Assembly: GCA_905250885.1 (NCBI GenBank)
Contig: CAJNOQ010001252.1
Location: 1 to 30,840 of the forward strand
Source: Didymodactylos carnosus
Taxonomy: Eukaryota > Rotifera > Eurotatoria > Philodinida > Philodinidae
Direction: 5' to 3'
DNA length: 30,840 nt
Positions 10,801 to 17,994 of this stretch are shown piece after piece (within the stretch, counting starts at the first letter, position 1; every line of letters starts with the position of its first letter). The notes beneath the pieces are model-generated. The model was given only the letters and a program-made list of their open reading frames with translations, was not told the DNA's origin and made no database searches. A program made the translations under genes and the position numbers.

Positions 10801-12382
10801 AAGAAAAAAATTCGTATCATCTTTTTTTCTCCATTAAATAAAATGATCTTATTATTTAATTTAGATAAATATAACTATAAATAATACTTTAAATAATCCT
10901 TCAAACAATTCTATAATTAGTAAAGATCTAATAAGTCCCATTTGTAATGGTTCAATAAATACCATCGTTGTCAGGTACCGTACGAAAAAAAGAATATATA
11001 AATTATATTTATATTAAAACATTAAATATTCTCTATATTATTCTAGTAATCCAAATGTCCTAATCAACTATGGTGTAACATTACCATGTAAACTTGTGGA
11101 TGTGGATAGACGAATAGATTTAGTTAACGGATTATTAGATTATAGTACTATCAATAATTTACAAATGACAGTAAAAATGGTTATGAATGATAATACAGGA
11201 GAAATATGTTAGTATATTGATCTCAAAACAATTCTATTATTTTTTGTCTTACTTTTTTTGGAAAAAAAAAGAAAAAAAAAAGAAAAGATTCATTTTATAT
11301 AAACTTATATTCCATTTCTTTTTTTCTTTTTTACATTTTAGTATCCTTTACCGAACATATTTATTCATGTCAAAAATGTGAATTTAGTAATAATGGTAAA
11401 TGTAGTAGTAATAATCAATCTTGTGATTGTTTTGGAAATTCAACAACATATTTTTCGGGACCATATTGTTTAACTGCTAATACTATATCGCCTCTAACAG
11501 CGGCATCCGGTACAAATTGGACAGTTTTAATTGGTGTTATTAGTGGTGTTGCTGGTTTATTACTTTTTATATCATTATGTATGTGCGCCTATTTTATTTA
11601 TCAAAAACGACGAACTACAACAATGTAAATATATGATCATTATTATTATTATTATTATATCTATTATTATAAAATAATGATTAAAATTAATTTTATTCTT
11701 TATTTTTTCTTTTCTTTTTTTCTTTTTTAGTAAAAAACCGATTGTTAAACGTACATGGCATCTTCCACGAGCAAAAATGCCAACAATTGGTAGTACACCA
11801 GCTAATAATAATGGTTTAAATGTTGGAGAAGGTAATAATAATGATGAATCACAAGATGCATTTGGAGAACAATCAAGTTCATCTACTTATCGTACAAATT
11901 ATGATAGTGAACAAACTCCTGGAACGATCGATAGTGAGTTTTTCAAAAACTTAGAAAAAATAACGTCGATTCGTAGAACAATACCACGTCCACATATATC
12001 ATCTACAATCGATACATTAAACAGTTTACCAGTGAAAAGTGATATAAATTCAGAAACTTTTTCAGGTTCTGACGATCTAGACGACATAGAATTTGTTACA
12101 AATATGATAGATGATTTAACAAAAGATGATGATATGAATGATGATTTTGTTGAAGCATTAAATCCAAATTTTGCAATACCAAGAGCAAATCCAGCTCCAA
12201 AACCATCTGGTTTATTTTCGGTACGTACAAAAAAAAAAGAAAAAAAGAAAAAAAGAATGTTTTAAATAAATAGAATATTTTTATTAGAGATTAGTCTTCT
12301 TGGTCTTTTTTTTTTTCTTTTATCATAGCAATTTGTCTTAGGAGAAAATATTTTATCTAGTTTTTTTTCAGGAAATCTTTAG
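1..12382 (+). CDS. Mucin-like transmembrane protein (TSP1-NIDO-AMOP-VWD-EGF-TM), 5'-truncated by window edge
   Basis: A single-pass surface glycoprotein of the MUC4/SUSD2 type, likely adhesive or barrier-forming (inference). The frame is open to base 1, so the start codon, signal peptide and upstream exons lie outside. Exons: 1-414, 819-1805, 1872-2036, 2104-2210, 2283-2408, 3525-3725, 3789-3924, 3983-4054, 4118-4238, 4292-4463, 4527-4648, 4702-4799, 4858-5175, 7340-7525, 7598-7813, 7877-8113, 8180-8414, 8489-8649, 8722-8883, 8943-9059, 9118-9270, 9335-9442, 9500-9616, 9679-9831, 9909-10031, 10093-10199, 10272-10404, 10458-10789, 10865-10974, 11047-11207, 11342-11624, 11731-12220, 12329-12382. 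All junctions are GT-AG, phases agree throughout, and the sum closes in frame at about 2,224 residues. The last intron is the least certain: reading through 12220 instead ends at 12265 with a Lys-rich tail. An RQKR site (126-137) near the left edge could be cut by a furin-like protease. Exons were joined by eye; cDNA could move single junctions. Confidence 0.92.
1872..2036 (+). other. Thrombospondin type 1 (TSP1) domain exon
   Basis: One exon encodes about 55 residues beginning CEFTDWSPSPEGCNSTCG and ending CIGLPDCSG. The order Cys, Trp-Ser, Cys-X3-Cys-Gly, Arg-Ser-Cys and a terminal Cys pair matches the TSP1 fold (WS-type Trp, basic strand, three disulfides). TSP1 modules bind glycans or matrix partners and can be C-mannosylated or O-fucosylated. 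Here the usual CSVTCG core appears as CNSTCG, so the O-fucose consensus is only loosely kept. Its position between the Ser/Thr stalk and the NIDO domain differs from mammalian MUC4, which has no TSP1. Confidence 0.8.
2104..4238 (+). other. NIDO-domain region of the mucin-like gene
   Basis: Exons 4-9 (2104-2210, 2283-2408, 3525-3725, 3789-3924, 3983-4054, 4118-4238) encode about 255 residues before the AMOP core. The first part reads GYISFGSPLYQRD, then AAPFWTRLIYTR and VVNVYNW. This is the NIDO (nidogen extracellular) pattern of a G-x-I-S-F/Y-G start, an A-x-PFW centre and a strand ending V-x-x-W. A long 1,116-bp intron (2409-3524) splits the domain directly after IYTR. The following residues are less conserved and rich in Asn. 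In MUC4, SUSD2 and related proteins NIDO precedes AMOP and VWD, as here. The NIDO call is from motif reading, not a profile search. Confidence 0.75.
2409..3524 (+). other. Long intron (1,116 bp) within the NIDO region
   Basis: GTAAGC donor at 2409 and a TCAAATAG acceptor at 3524; flanking exons join in phase 0. The content is AT-rich, with no recognisable coding sequence, terminal repeats or target duplication by eye. Only short palindromes are visible, such as a CAGATGT / ACATCTG pair near 3047-3066. Confidence 0.75.
4292..4799 (+). other. AMOP domain exons
   Basis: Exons 4292-4463, 4527-4648 and 4702-4799 encode the Cys-rich AMOP module (adhesion-associated domain in MUC4 and other proteins). 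Visible landmarks are FPCPCSLWQANFDNRF, the vicinal Cys pair in TCCYNRY, a second vicinal pair in DSCCL, and the closing YALRPPSTCVGYTP. That last segment is the typical R-P-x-x-x-C-x-x-Y-x-P end that leads directly into a VWD domain. Introns are 63 and 53 bp. In MUC4-type proteins the AMOP-VWD block lies close to the membrane-proximal cleavage region; whether this protein is cleaved cannot be told. Confidence 0.88.
5570..5950 (-). pseudogene. Degenerate Ty3/gypsy-type integrase fragment
   Basis: Read on the minus strand, 5764 down to 5711 encodes HGLVERINQTLKK. This matches the conserved end of the retrotransposon integrase core (Y-H-P-Q-T-x-G-x-V-E-R-x-N-x-T-L-K), including the catalytic Glu. 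Farther along the same strand, near 5630-5580, YSINTRGAQPTKK resembles the following F-A-Y-N-T-x-x-x-x-S-T segment, and near 5850 a short DNQQFS-like run may be the decayed second Asp motif. Stops and frame changes separate the pieces, so it cannot be functional. No LTRs or reverse transcriptase were recognised. It lies antisense within an intron of the mucin-like gene. Confidence 0.55.
6095..6375. repeat. Cluster of degenerate AAGATCTTGTAA-type motifs (first)
   Basis: Variants of AAGATCTT, often extended to GATCTTGTAA or GATCTTACAAGA, occur roughly every 15-40 bp on both strands, for example near 6101, 6139, 6188, 6224, 6252, 6287 and 6349. The core is self-complementary, so the block can fold on itself. 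It looks like the subterminal repeat zone of an unclassified transposon. The ORFs here arise from the repeat and are not genes. Confidence 0.6.
6620..6790. repeat. Cluster of degenerate AAGATCTTGTAA-type motifs (second)
   Basis: This block repeats the same AAGATCTT words as the first, including a closely similar start (AAGATCTGATGA followed by TTCTTATAC-like sequence) also present near 6111. About 245 bp of unrelated AT-rich DNA separates the blocks. Together they could be the two repeat-rich ends of one decayed element inserted in the intron. Confidence 0.55.
8722..10404 (+). other. Array of about nine EGF-like / Cys-rich modules
   Basis: Nine exons (8722-8883, 8943-9059, 9118-9270, 9335-9442, 9500-9616, 9679-9831, 9909-10031, 10093-10199, 10272-10404) mostly carry one Cys-rich module each. 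Calcium-binding EGF starts are explicit in DIDECSDNRTCGNGTC, DKDECALGISVC and VDVDECQNSSAC, with the Asn, aromatic and GxYxCxC elements present (FGTYTCTC, FGNYSCSC, EGSYECRC). The module at 9679-9831 (CPENTYGYNC, CVQGTC, YQGENC) is laminin/MEGF-like. The module at 9335-9442 has fewer Cys and is atypical. Most of these introns are phase 1, so modules can be skipped or duplicated without a frameshift. The last calcium-binding EGF pair is split by a phase-0 intron after YIN. Confidence 0.85.
10458..12382 (+). other. Juxtamembrane region, transmembrane helix and acidic cytoplasmic tail
   Basis: Exons 10458-10789, 10865-10974 and 11047-11207 encode a glycosylation-site-rich stretch that starts with several Cys and continues without them. 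It could be a degenerate SEA-like fold, but I cannot show that. Exon 11342-11624 has a last small Cys cluster, then one hydrophobic helix at 11518-11601 (about 28 residues, WTVLIGVISGVAGLLLF onward), followed by the stop-transfer sequence YQKRR. Exon 11731-12220 encodes the cytoplasmic tail, starting basic and becoming Ser- and Asp-rich (DDLDDIEF, DDLTKDDDMNDD). A GTACGT donor at 12221 and TCATAG acceptor before 12329 add FVLGENILSSFFSGNL and a stop at 12380-12382. Unspliced, the tail ends in a Lys run with stop at 12263-12265. Confidence 0.82.
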
Positions 12383-14958
12383 CTAATTTTCAGGTTTGAT
12401 TATCAAAGAAATTCTAAGCTTATAGTAAAAATGCTTTAATAATATATATATATATGCCTCCATCTTTTAGCAGTTATCTAGTCCATTTTCTAAGATAGTA
12501 TCTATACGCTTTGTCTGATGCAATCAATAATTACTCGCTTAAATAGCCCTAATCTATTTAATTATTCAATTTTCTATTTTTAATTAAATAATAATATTTT
12601 TCTTTTAGTTTCTGACACATTCTTAACAATCGATCGACATTCATTCTTTTCTTCTTTTTTTTTTTATTGTTGTTTTTGATGTTATCAAAAGTTTTTTGTT
12701 TTTTTAATTTATTTTTATGACAAAAATATTTCTACTTTCTTTTTTTTACTTTTTATTCTTTTTATTTATTTATTTTTTTTTTTTAATAAATTAAATGCTG
12801 TTTAATTGTTGACTAATCTGAACAGTGTTTCTATAAATTATTGTTATCTTTTTTTTTTTTCTCTTTTTCTTACTTTTTTTTTTGAATCGACATCCGAGTG
12901 ATATTACTTTTAATATGTTATAATTATCTACTCATTGTTTTGTTTAAGATAAAATCACTTTATTTGTCACACTTTAATTTCTTACTATGAGCAAACGTTT
13001 TCTATATTGTTTATTTTTAGTAATAAATACCCATCAAGGATGAGAAATAAGTGTTTTTATTTCCCCTTCAATCTAATCTATTCCATGATCATTGGTACTA
13101 CGGTAAATAAAACTCTCTTTTATCAGTATGTTGTTGACGGTGAAAAATGATCTAGTTTTTATCTTAATAATAGGCAAATTTCTTCACAAATAAATAAAAT
13201 AATCGTATGTGAATAGGACAGAAAAAATAGCAGCAATAGATATTTTGCAATTTGTACACTGTAAAAATAAATTTATAAAAAGAGATTAACATAGTCTAAA
13301 AATACAAATACTGTTTTTAAAAATGAACTATGAAAATACGTAGAGACAATGTCATAAATAATACAACGATGATTTGTATTGTAAGTCCCTATTATTTTAT
13401 TCACGACCTTCTATGCACACAAATTAATACGCTTTCTGAATGAGATTGAACAATTAATCTATTGCACCATTGAATCCTGCCGTTATGATGTATCGCTAAT
13501 CTAACGTTGTTTTTGCTGAAACTTTAGCTCGTTAAGAATCACAGAATACATGGAACAGTCATCGATTCATTGCGCATCAAGTCTGACATTTTGGCTAAAA
13601 ATCGATAGTACGCCTGTTTTGGATTAAAACATATTTTTTGAGAAATAGGGTAATTGTTGCTGTAAAAAGTTTCATTTCAACTGCCATGGAGCATTGAAAC
13701 TTTCAATGCTGCATGGTATTGAATACTTACGATGGAAGGTCTCCAACTGATCCGTCTCTTTTAACTTGAAACGTACATAATTATAGGTCATTTTTTATGC
13801 TGATTCCAAACTGGATATTCAGTCGGACTGATACGTGTTCTTACCATGGGTCTCTAGACATTCGGTCTCTGGAGACCCATCTTAAAATGTGAAGTTGAGA
13901 GTTTCTGATTTGTCCAAATTTTAGAGTACGTCGAGTTACCCATGAAAAGCAAATTTCCGACCCAGCAAATACGTTTTCGCTTTGGTATGAGGGTTTAAAA
14001 TGACTCTATATTTTGCCAACTTGAGAGATTAAAATAAAATTAACTAAAATGGATCATTCTTCGCTTCTGTGCTTGTTTGAAGTAGACGAATTGTTTTTTT
14101 AGTAAAGAATACATTTTACTTTTCGAGATACAGGACTGTCAACATCGGAGCTGAGCATGGGACGAATATGCACTTTTATGCCAATTAACAAGCGCAATCA
14201 ATTCTTAAAGCCATTCTCAACTACCATGGCCTTCTCTTCGGGCCATGATAGTGTTATAGAATGCTAATGAATGTACGTCCAAAGTTAAAACGTAACTGCA
14301 ACGGGAAAGGTTATCGCATCTCGCAAGTGTCCGGAAAGTGTTTTTTTTGACAGAAAGAAATAAACTCACAGGCATACTGCAGATGTTTTAATACATGATT
14401 TAGTCTTTTCTTACATTTCTTATTTAAAGAGAAAAATTCTCCTTCTAATGCTGTCATATAAGAGAAAGAATCACGAGATAATGAAATGTAGAATAAACAG
14501 AAGAAAAAAAAAGTGGCACCTTTGATATGTCAATTGGTAGTACAGCAATAGTGCTTCAAAGTTTCATTCTGCTCCTTCGAAGAAAGCATGTATTCGGTAT
14601 TTTCATCGGTCTGTTTATCCAATAAACTATACTGTTCTTTTACATTAAATATACTTACCCACGTTAAACACGAAAAACAGCGTATACAATGAAGTCATAT
14701 TAAGAAATGCATGAGTGTGTATTAGAGATCTGCACGGCCAAAATTATATTGTCCTTGCCCGTAGTTTATCAAGGGTCCTTGTTCGTATTCATACGTGGAA
14801 GTTTTTCGCTGTCGGTATCCGTGTAGAAAAAAACATTTATTTTTCTCTATGATCTGTCACAGACGTAGTAGAATTTTTCTGCCCGTCGAAAAGAGCAATT
14901 CTATGACGGTTTAGCCTCTATTTTAGCCATGTTTAAAGAGTTTGTACAAGTAGTAGAT
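12383..14958. other. AT-rich intergenic region without supportable genes
   Basis: The first kilobase is T-rich, with runs up to about 12, and is probably the 3' UTR and flank of the mucin-like gene; AATAAA occurs near 13022 and 13105. Farther on there are small palindromes: a 16-bp-arm near-perfect hairpin at 13684-13716, an ATGGGTCTC / GAGACCCAT pair at about 13847-13881, and an ACCATGGCC / GGGCCATG pair near 14223-14247. Near 14724 the sequence TAGAGATCTGCACGG looks like one end of a hAT element, but no partner end was found. Confidence 0.6.
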
Positions 14959-15589
14959 CAGAGGTGCAACCGGTATGACTTATAACGCCGACCGGTATAC
15001 CGGTAATAGTATGAGGTATACTCAATTGGTTGATATTGCTGTTATCTTGCGGTATGATGCGATTTTTCCAAAAACATCGTGTAAATTCAGCTCATCTGCG
15101 ACATATTTCTTCCACTAGAATTTCATTCCAATTACCTAAACTTAGTTCGGTTATATAAATGAGCTTCTTAATTTAAAAAATTGAATTAGATTGCTGTTTT
15201 TGCTAAAAAAATGCGTGGGAAAAATCAGCTATACATCATCAAAGTGAAGGGATTAGGGGTATTCTAGTTTCGTCGACAAAGCGGCCACTTCAAAGAATAT
15301 AGATCAGAGAACATCAGAGGCGGGAGGGGCGGTGTGAGAGTGTGTTGTCGACGAAACAAGAATACTTCAAGAGATTAATCTATCTCTTTGATAACATAAG
15401 TAATTGATCAAAAGAAGAGTAATCGGTTTTTTTCAGTGAGTGTTAACAGACTTCTTCACATATGCGACAAGGAAAAAGTATTTGTATTTAGACAAAACAT
15501 AATCAAGACAAGCCGACCGGTACCGGTACGAAGTTCGTATACCCTTAACCGGTACCGGTATCGCATTTTTGATATCGGTTACACCCCTG
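14959..15589. mobile_element. Non-autonomous hAT element (631 bp) with 8-bp target duplication
   Basis: The left end reads CAGAGGTGCAACCGGTAT; the right end, reverse-complemented, reads CAGGGGTGTAACCGATAT. The CAG-R-GGTG start is typical of hAT terminal inverted repeats. The flanks are an exact 8-bp direct repeat, TAGTAGAT, at 14951-14958 and 15590-15597, the size hAT transposases make. ACCGGTAT motifs are repeated inside both ends (around 14969, 14990, 15514, 15549), as in hAT subterminal binding sites. There is no transposase ORF. A second inverted repeat (15259-15279 with 15345-15365) is nested inside. Confidence 0.88.
15259..15365. repeat. Nested inverted repeat inside the hAT element
   Basis: GTATTCTAGTTTCGTCGACA at 15259 and its inverted partner ending at 15365 match at 20 of 21 positions over 21-bp arms, enclosing about 65 bp of GC-richer sequence (GGCGGGAGGGGCGG). 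It may be a very small transposon that landed inside the larger one. Flanking GATTA on both sides is a weak duplication candidate. Confidence 0.6.
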
Positions 15590-15784
15590 TAGTAGATGAT
15601 ACAGAGACTTAAAGGACATATTTTTATTTTTCGTACAAAAAACTAAATGCACTTTATTCCCCAAGGCAATAAATATTTTTGTTAATTTCATTACGGTACT
15701 CAATAAGAATTTTGTGAATAGTCATCTATACACCCAGTTGGGCTGAATAAATTTGTTTTTTGTTTTCTCAAAACAACCAGTTTA

Positions 15785-15973
15785 CAGAGATGGTCGAGTA
15801 TATACTCGTACTTGAGTGTATTCGAGTACAAAATTCCAAGTACTCGTACTCCTATTCGTATTCGGAACTCTTTTTAATGAGTATTCCAAAAAATACTCGA
15901 GTACTTCTCCCGATGACCTTTTTTTTTCGTATTCGTACGCGTACGCAGAAATCCGTGTACTCGCTCATCTCTG
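15785..15973. mobile_element. Short hAT-type MITE (189 bp)
   Basis: Ends are CAGAGATGGTCGAGTA on the left and, reverse-complemented, CAGAGATGAGCGAGTA on the right. Flanks CCAGTTTA (15777-15784) and CCAGCTTA (15974-15981) match at 7 of 8 positions, consistent with an aged 8-bp target duplication. The interior is almost entirely degenerate TACTCGTACTCGAGTA words. The ORF across it is not a gene. Confidence 0.78.
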
Positions 15974-16176
15974 CCAGCTTAGGGCCCTTAAATAAATTTA
16001 ATAAAAGAAATTAAAATTTATTTTTACATCATTTATGTTTACATAATTATGTAAATATAATATAAACCGAGCTAAGGGAGGAGTTCTTAAATGTATTATT
16101 ATGTTTTCTCAAATATATGTTTTGTTTTCAATGTATTATGTTTTATTATAAAATAAACATAGTTTCCCTAAGCTGG
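15974..16176. mobile_element. Possible 203-bp element with 11-bp terminal inverted repeats
   Basis: CCAGCTTAGGG at 15974-15984 is exactly complementary to CCCTAAGCTGG at 16166-16176. The interior is very AT-rich, with a palindromic TTTACATAATTATGTAAA near 16038. No duplication is visible, and its left end is also the target of the neighbouring MITE. It could equally be a chance inverted repeat. Confidence 0.4.
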
Positions 16177-16209
16177 CGTTTTTTTTCCCAGTTTTGCGCC
16201 ACCACTAAC

Positions 16210-16758
16210 CAGAGCTGGGCAAAATACTCGAAGTACTCGTACTCGAGTACGATTTTGGTCGTACTCGTACTCGTACTTGTACTCGAGGTGGTCAGTAGGT
16301 GTCCAGAATAATTACCACAACCGTGATCGAACACTTATATACGGACTTAATAAGAGTCGTATAAGGGTCCGATAAGTATTTATAAAAATAGGATTATATT
16401 AACTTGCTCTAAAATATCTAACGGTGCCTGCGACATCGGCTTCTATCGAACGCATTTTCTCGCAAAGTGGTTTTCTGATGAGACCACATCGTGCATCATT
16501 AACGGCAAAGAATGTGTGTCTACTAACTTTTCTAAAATGTAATAAAGTTTTACTTTGATTCCATCTACCTGAAGGTTGATAAAACAATAAATAAAAAAAT
16601 GTTTTAACATTTCGCTCGGTACTCGACTCGTACTCGAAGCTTTGCTACTCGTACTCGACTCATACCCGAAGGCTCGGTACTCGTACTCGACTCGTACTCG
16701 AAGCATTGGTACTTGTACTCGACTCGTACTTGAAAAATCCCGTTCTTGCCCAGCTCTG
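16210..16758 (+). mobile_element. hAT element (549 bp) with perfect 8-bp target duplication
   Basis: The left end CAGAGCTGGGCAA and the right end (reverse complement CAGAGCTGGGCAA) are identical over 13 bp. Both flanks are CCACTAAC (16202-16209 and 16759-16766), a perfect hAT-size duplication. Both ends carry arrays of TACTCGTACTCGA words, shared with the MITE at 15785-15973. The centre retains the last part of a hAT transposase reading frame on the plus strand (16403-16558), so it is an internal-deletion derivative of an autonomous element. Its right end lies 12 bp upstream of the ATG at 16771, and only 4 bp of unique sequence separate the target duplication from that ATG. Confidence 0.92.
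16403..16558 (+). pseudogene. hAT transposase C-terminal dimerisation-domain fragment
   Basis: The 51 codons before a TGA at 16556-16558 read LALKYLTVPATSASIERIFS, then a Gly-Phe-Leu segment, ARG-containing RASL and LLTFLKCNK. This matches the hATC dimerisation domain: P-A-T-S-A-S-x-E-R-x-F-S, then R-x-x-L, then L-x-F-L-K-x-N. A TAA at 16400-16402 closes the frame upstream, and no DDE catalytic core or BED zinc finger is present. It is a remnant that cannot transpose anything alone. Confidence 0.88.
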
Positions 16759-16770
16759 CCACTAACAACT

Positions 16771-17404
16771 ATGAGTACGATGAATGTAATCGAGAACTAT
16801 GCTCCTCAACACGTCCAAGCAGACTCCACTGATGACACACAGCTATCCATCATTCAGCAACCCATTAATCTTGCTGAATTCACTGGTATTGCATATCTTT
16901 GGCTTGACGAATTAGTTACTAACGCCAAACAGGAGTATAATAGTATTAGTCAGCCAGCGTCATGGAGATTTTTTTCAAGTCTACCTATATGTGCTACATT
17001 TATTCGTACTCAATGCAAAGATAAACGAGTATTTCTCATTTCATTTGGACGTCTGGGCGAATCACCTATTAAAGCAGTTCACCCCCGACCGCAGCTACAT
17101 CGCGTCTATATCTATTGTGGCGATGTTCAACGTAATCTGGAATGGGCCGCTAAATTTGATAACGTAGGCGGCGTTTATAATGATGAAAAAAATTTGATTC
17201 CGCAACTGACAAGAGATGTAGCTCAAACTCTGATAGAAATAGGTGATGCATATATTCAAATACACGAACGGTTCATTTGCTAAGGGTTTGTACGAAAACG
17301 CCTTAACATTGGTAAAAACACTGAAAAACTCGAAGATCAAAACATTTGTTGATCAAGTAGAGAAAAAGATTGAGCAATCTGAAATTGGTATAACTGAAAT
17401 CTAA
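16771..17404 (+). pseudogene. ADP-ribosyltransferase/TPR-family-like protein, frameshifted
   Basis: The ATG at 16771 opens a frame of 170 codons to a TAA at 17281-17283. The centre (KDKRVFLISFGRLGES, then PQLHRVYIYCGDVQRN, then WAAKFDNVGGVYND) resembles an N-terminal alpha/beta domain that I associate with bdelloid rotifer proteins carrying ADP-ribosyltransferase and TPR regions (recognition from memory, not a search). The end, DVAQTLIEIGDAYIQ, looks like TPR helix A. The matching helix B (FAKGLYENALTLVKTLKN) continues in frame +2 from about 17261 to a TAA at 17402-17404. One extra base near 17257-17275, in an A-rich stretch, would explain both. So it is a recent pseudogene, a sequencing error, or two short ORFs. 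At about 210 residues it lacks an ART catalytic domain. A hAT element interrupts the leader just upstream. Confidence 0.6.
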
Positions 17405-17552
17405 ACACATGAGCATTCGTTTTATCTAGAAAACATACTACTCTCGAGTCGAGTTGAGTACTAACAAGCACTCAGTTCGACTTTCGGTAACTGACAGAGG
17501 ATTAAACAACATATACAACTTTTTTTCTTGAAATTTAGTTGTGACTTCTTGC

Positions 17553-17558
17553 AATAAA
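17553..17558 (+). terminator. Putative polyadenylation signal AATAAA
   Basis: A canonical AATAAA lies 149 bp beyond the frame-corrected stop of the preceding gene and is followed within 25 bp by a T-rich stretch. It supports that gene having been a normal transcription unit. It is a motif only, with no transcript evidence. Confidence 0.4.
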
Positions 17559-17754
17559 CATTTTATTTCGATTGTTCATTGAAACATAAGTCCGATCTTG
17601 ACCAAATCTTTAGAAGATTCTGACCTTGCGAAAGTATAACGCCACAGTTTTTCATTTGGCTCCATCAAGCATGGTTTGTGAGATGTCACCACAATAGTGA
17701 CCAAAATGGGACTATTCGAAGCTGCAGGGTTTCTCAGTAATTAAATATTGTGAA

Positions 17755-17994
17755 GAGCTCCGACTGATCTTAAGCTGACAAAAAACACGTGTGGCTAAAG
17801 TTTAATAGAGCCGGATTTTTGATATTTTACTTTTCAAATTAATGGTCAGTATCAAATGTCCAAAATTTGAAAGAGTCTCATTAACTTGCATAAAGATATT
17901 TTTCTAACCAGAAATCTAGATTGAATATCAAAAATCAAGCTCTATTAGTCTCTAGCCGCATGTATTAGCTTAAATTTAAGACCTTCCCGAGCTC
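17755..17994. repeat. Imperfect inverted repeat with about 70-bp arms (foldback MITE candidate)
   Basis: The left arm, 17755-17826, starts GAGCTCCGACTGATCTTAAG and ends GATTTTTGATATT. The right arm, 17924-17994, is its imperfect complement, ending CCGAGCTC. The arms share long blocks such as TTAATAGAGC and GATTTTTGATATT, separated by about 97 bp. No target duplication or ORF is visible. Confidence 0.65.

Noticed and set aside
11187-11381. 64-residue ORF rich in Lys, Phe and Ser
   Set aside because: It spans an exon end, an intron with poly-A/poly-T runs and the next exon in a wrong frame.
15760-16014. 84-residue ORF with Tyr-Ser repeats
   Set aside because: Translation of the TACTCGTACTCG array in the hAT MITE.
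16146-16706. Minus-strand ORFs with Ser-Thr and Glu-Tyr runs
   Set aside because: They read the CTCGTA arrays and the antisense of the transposase fragment in the hAT element.
16642-16770. N-terminal extension of the ADP-ribosyltransferase-like ORF upstream of the ATG
   Set aside because: These codons belong to the hAT right end and its target duplication, so the biological start is the ATG at 16771.
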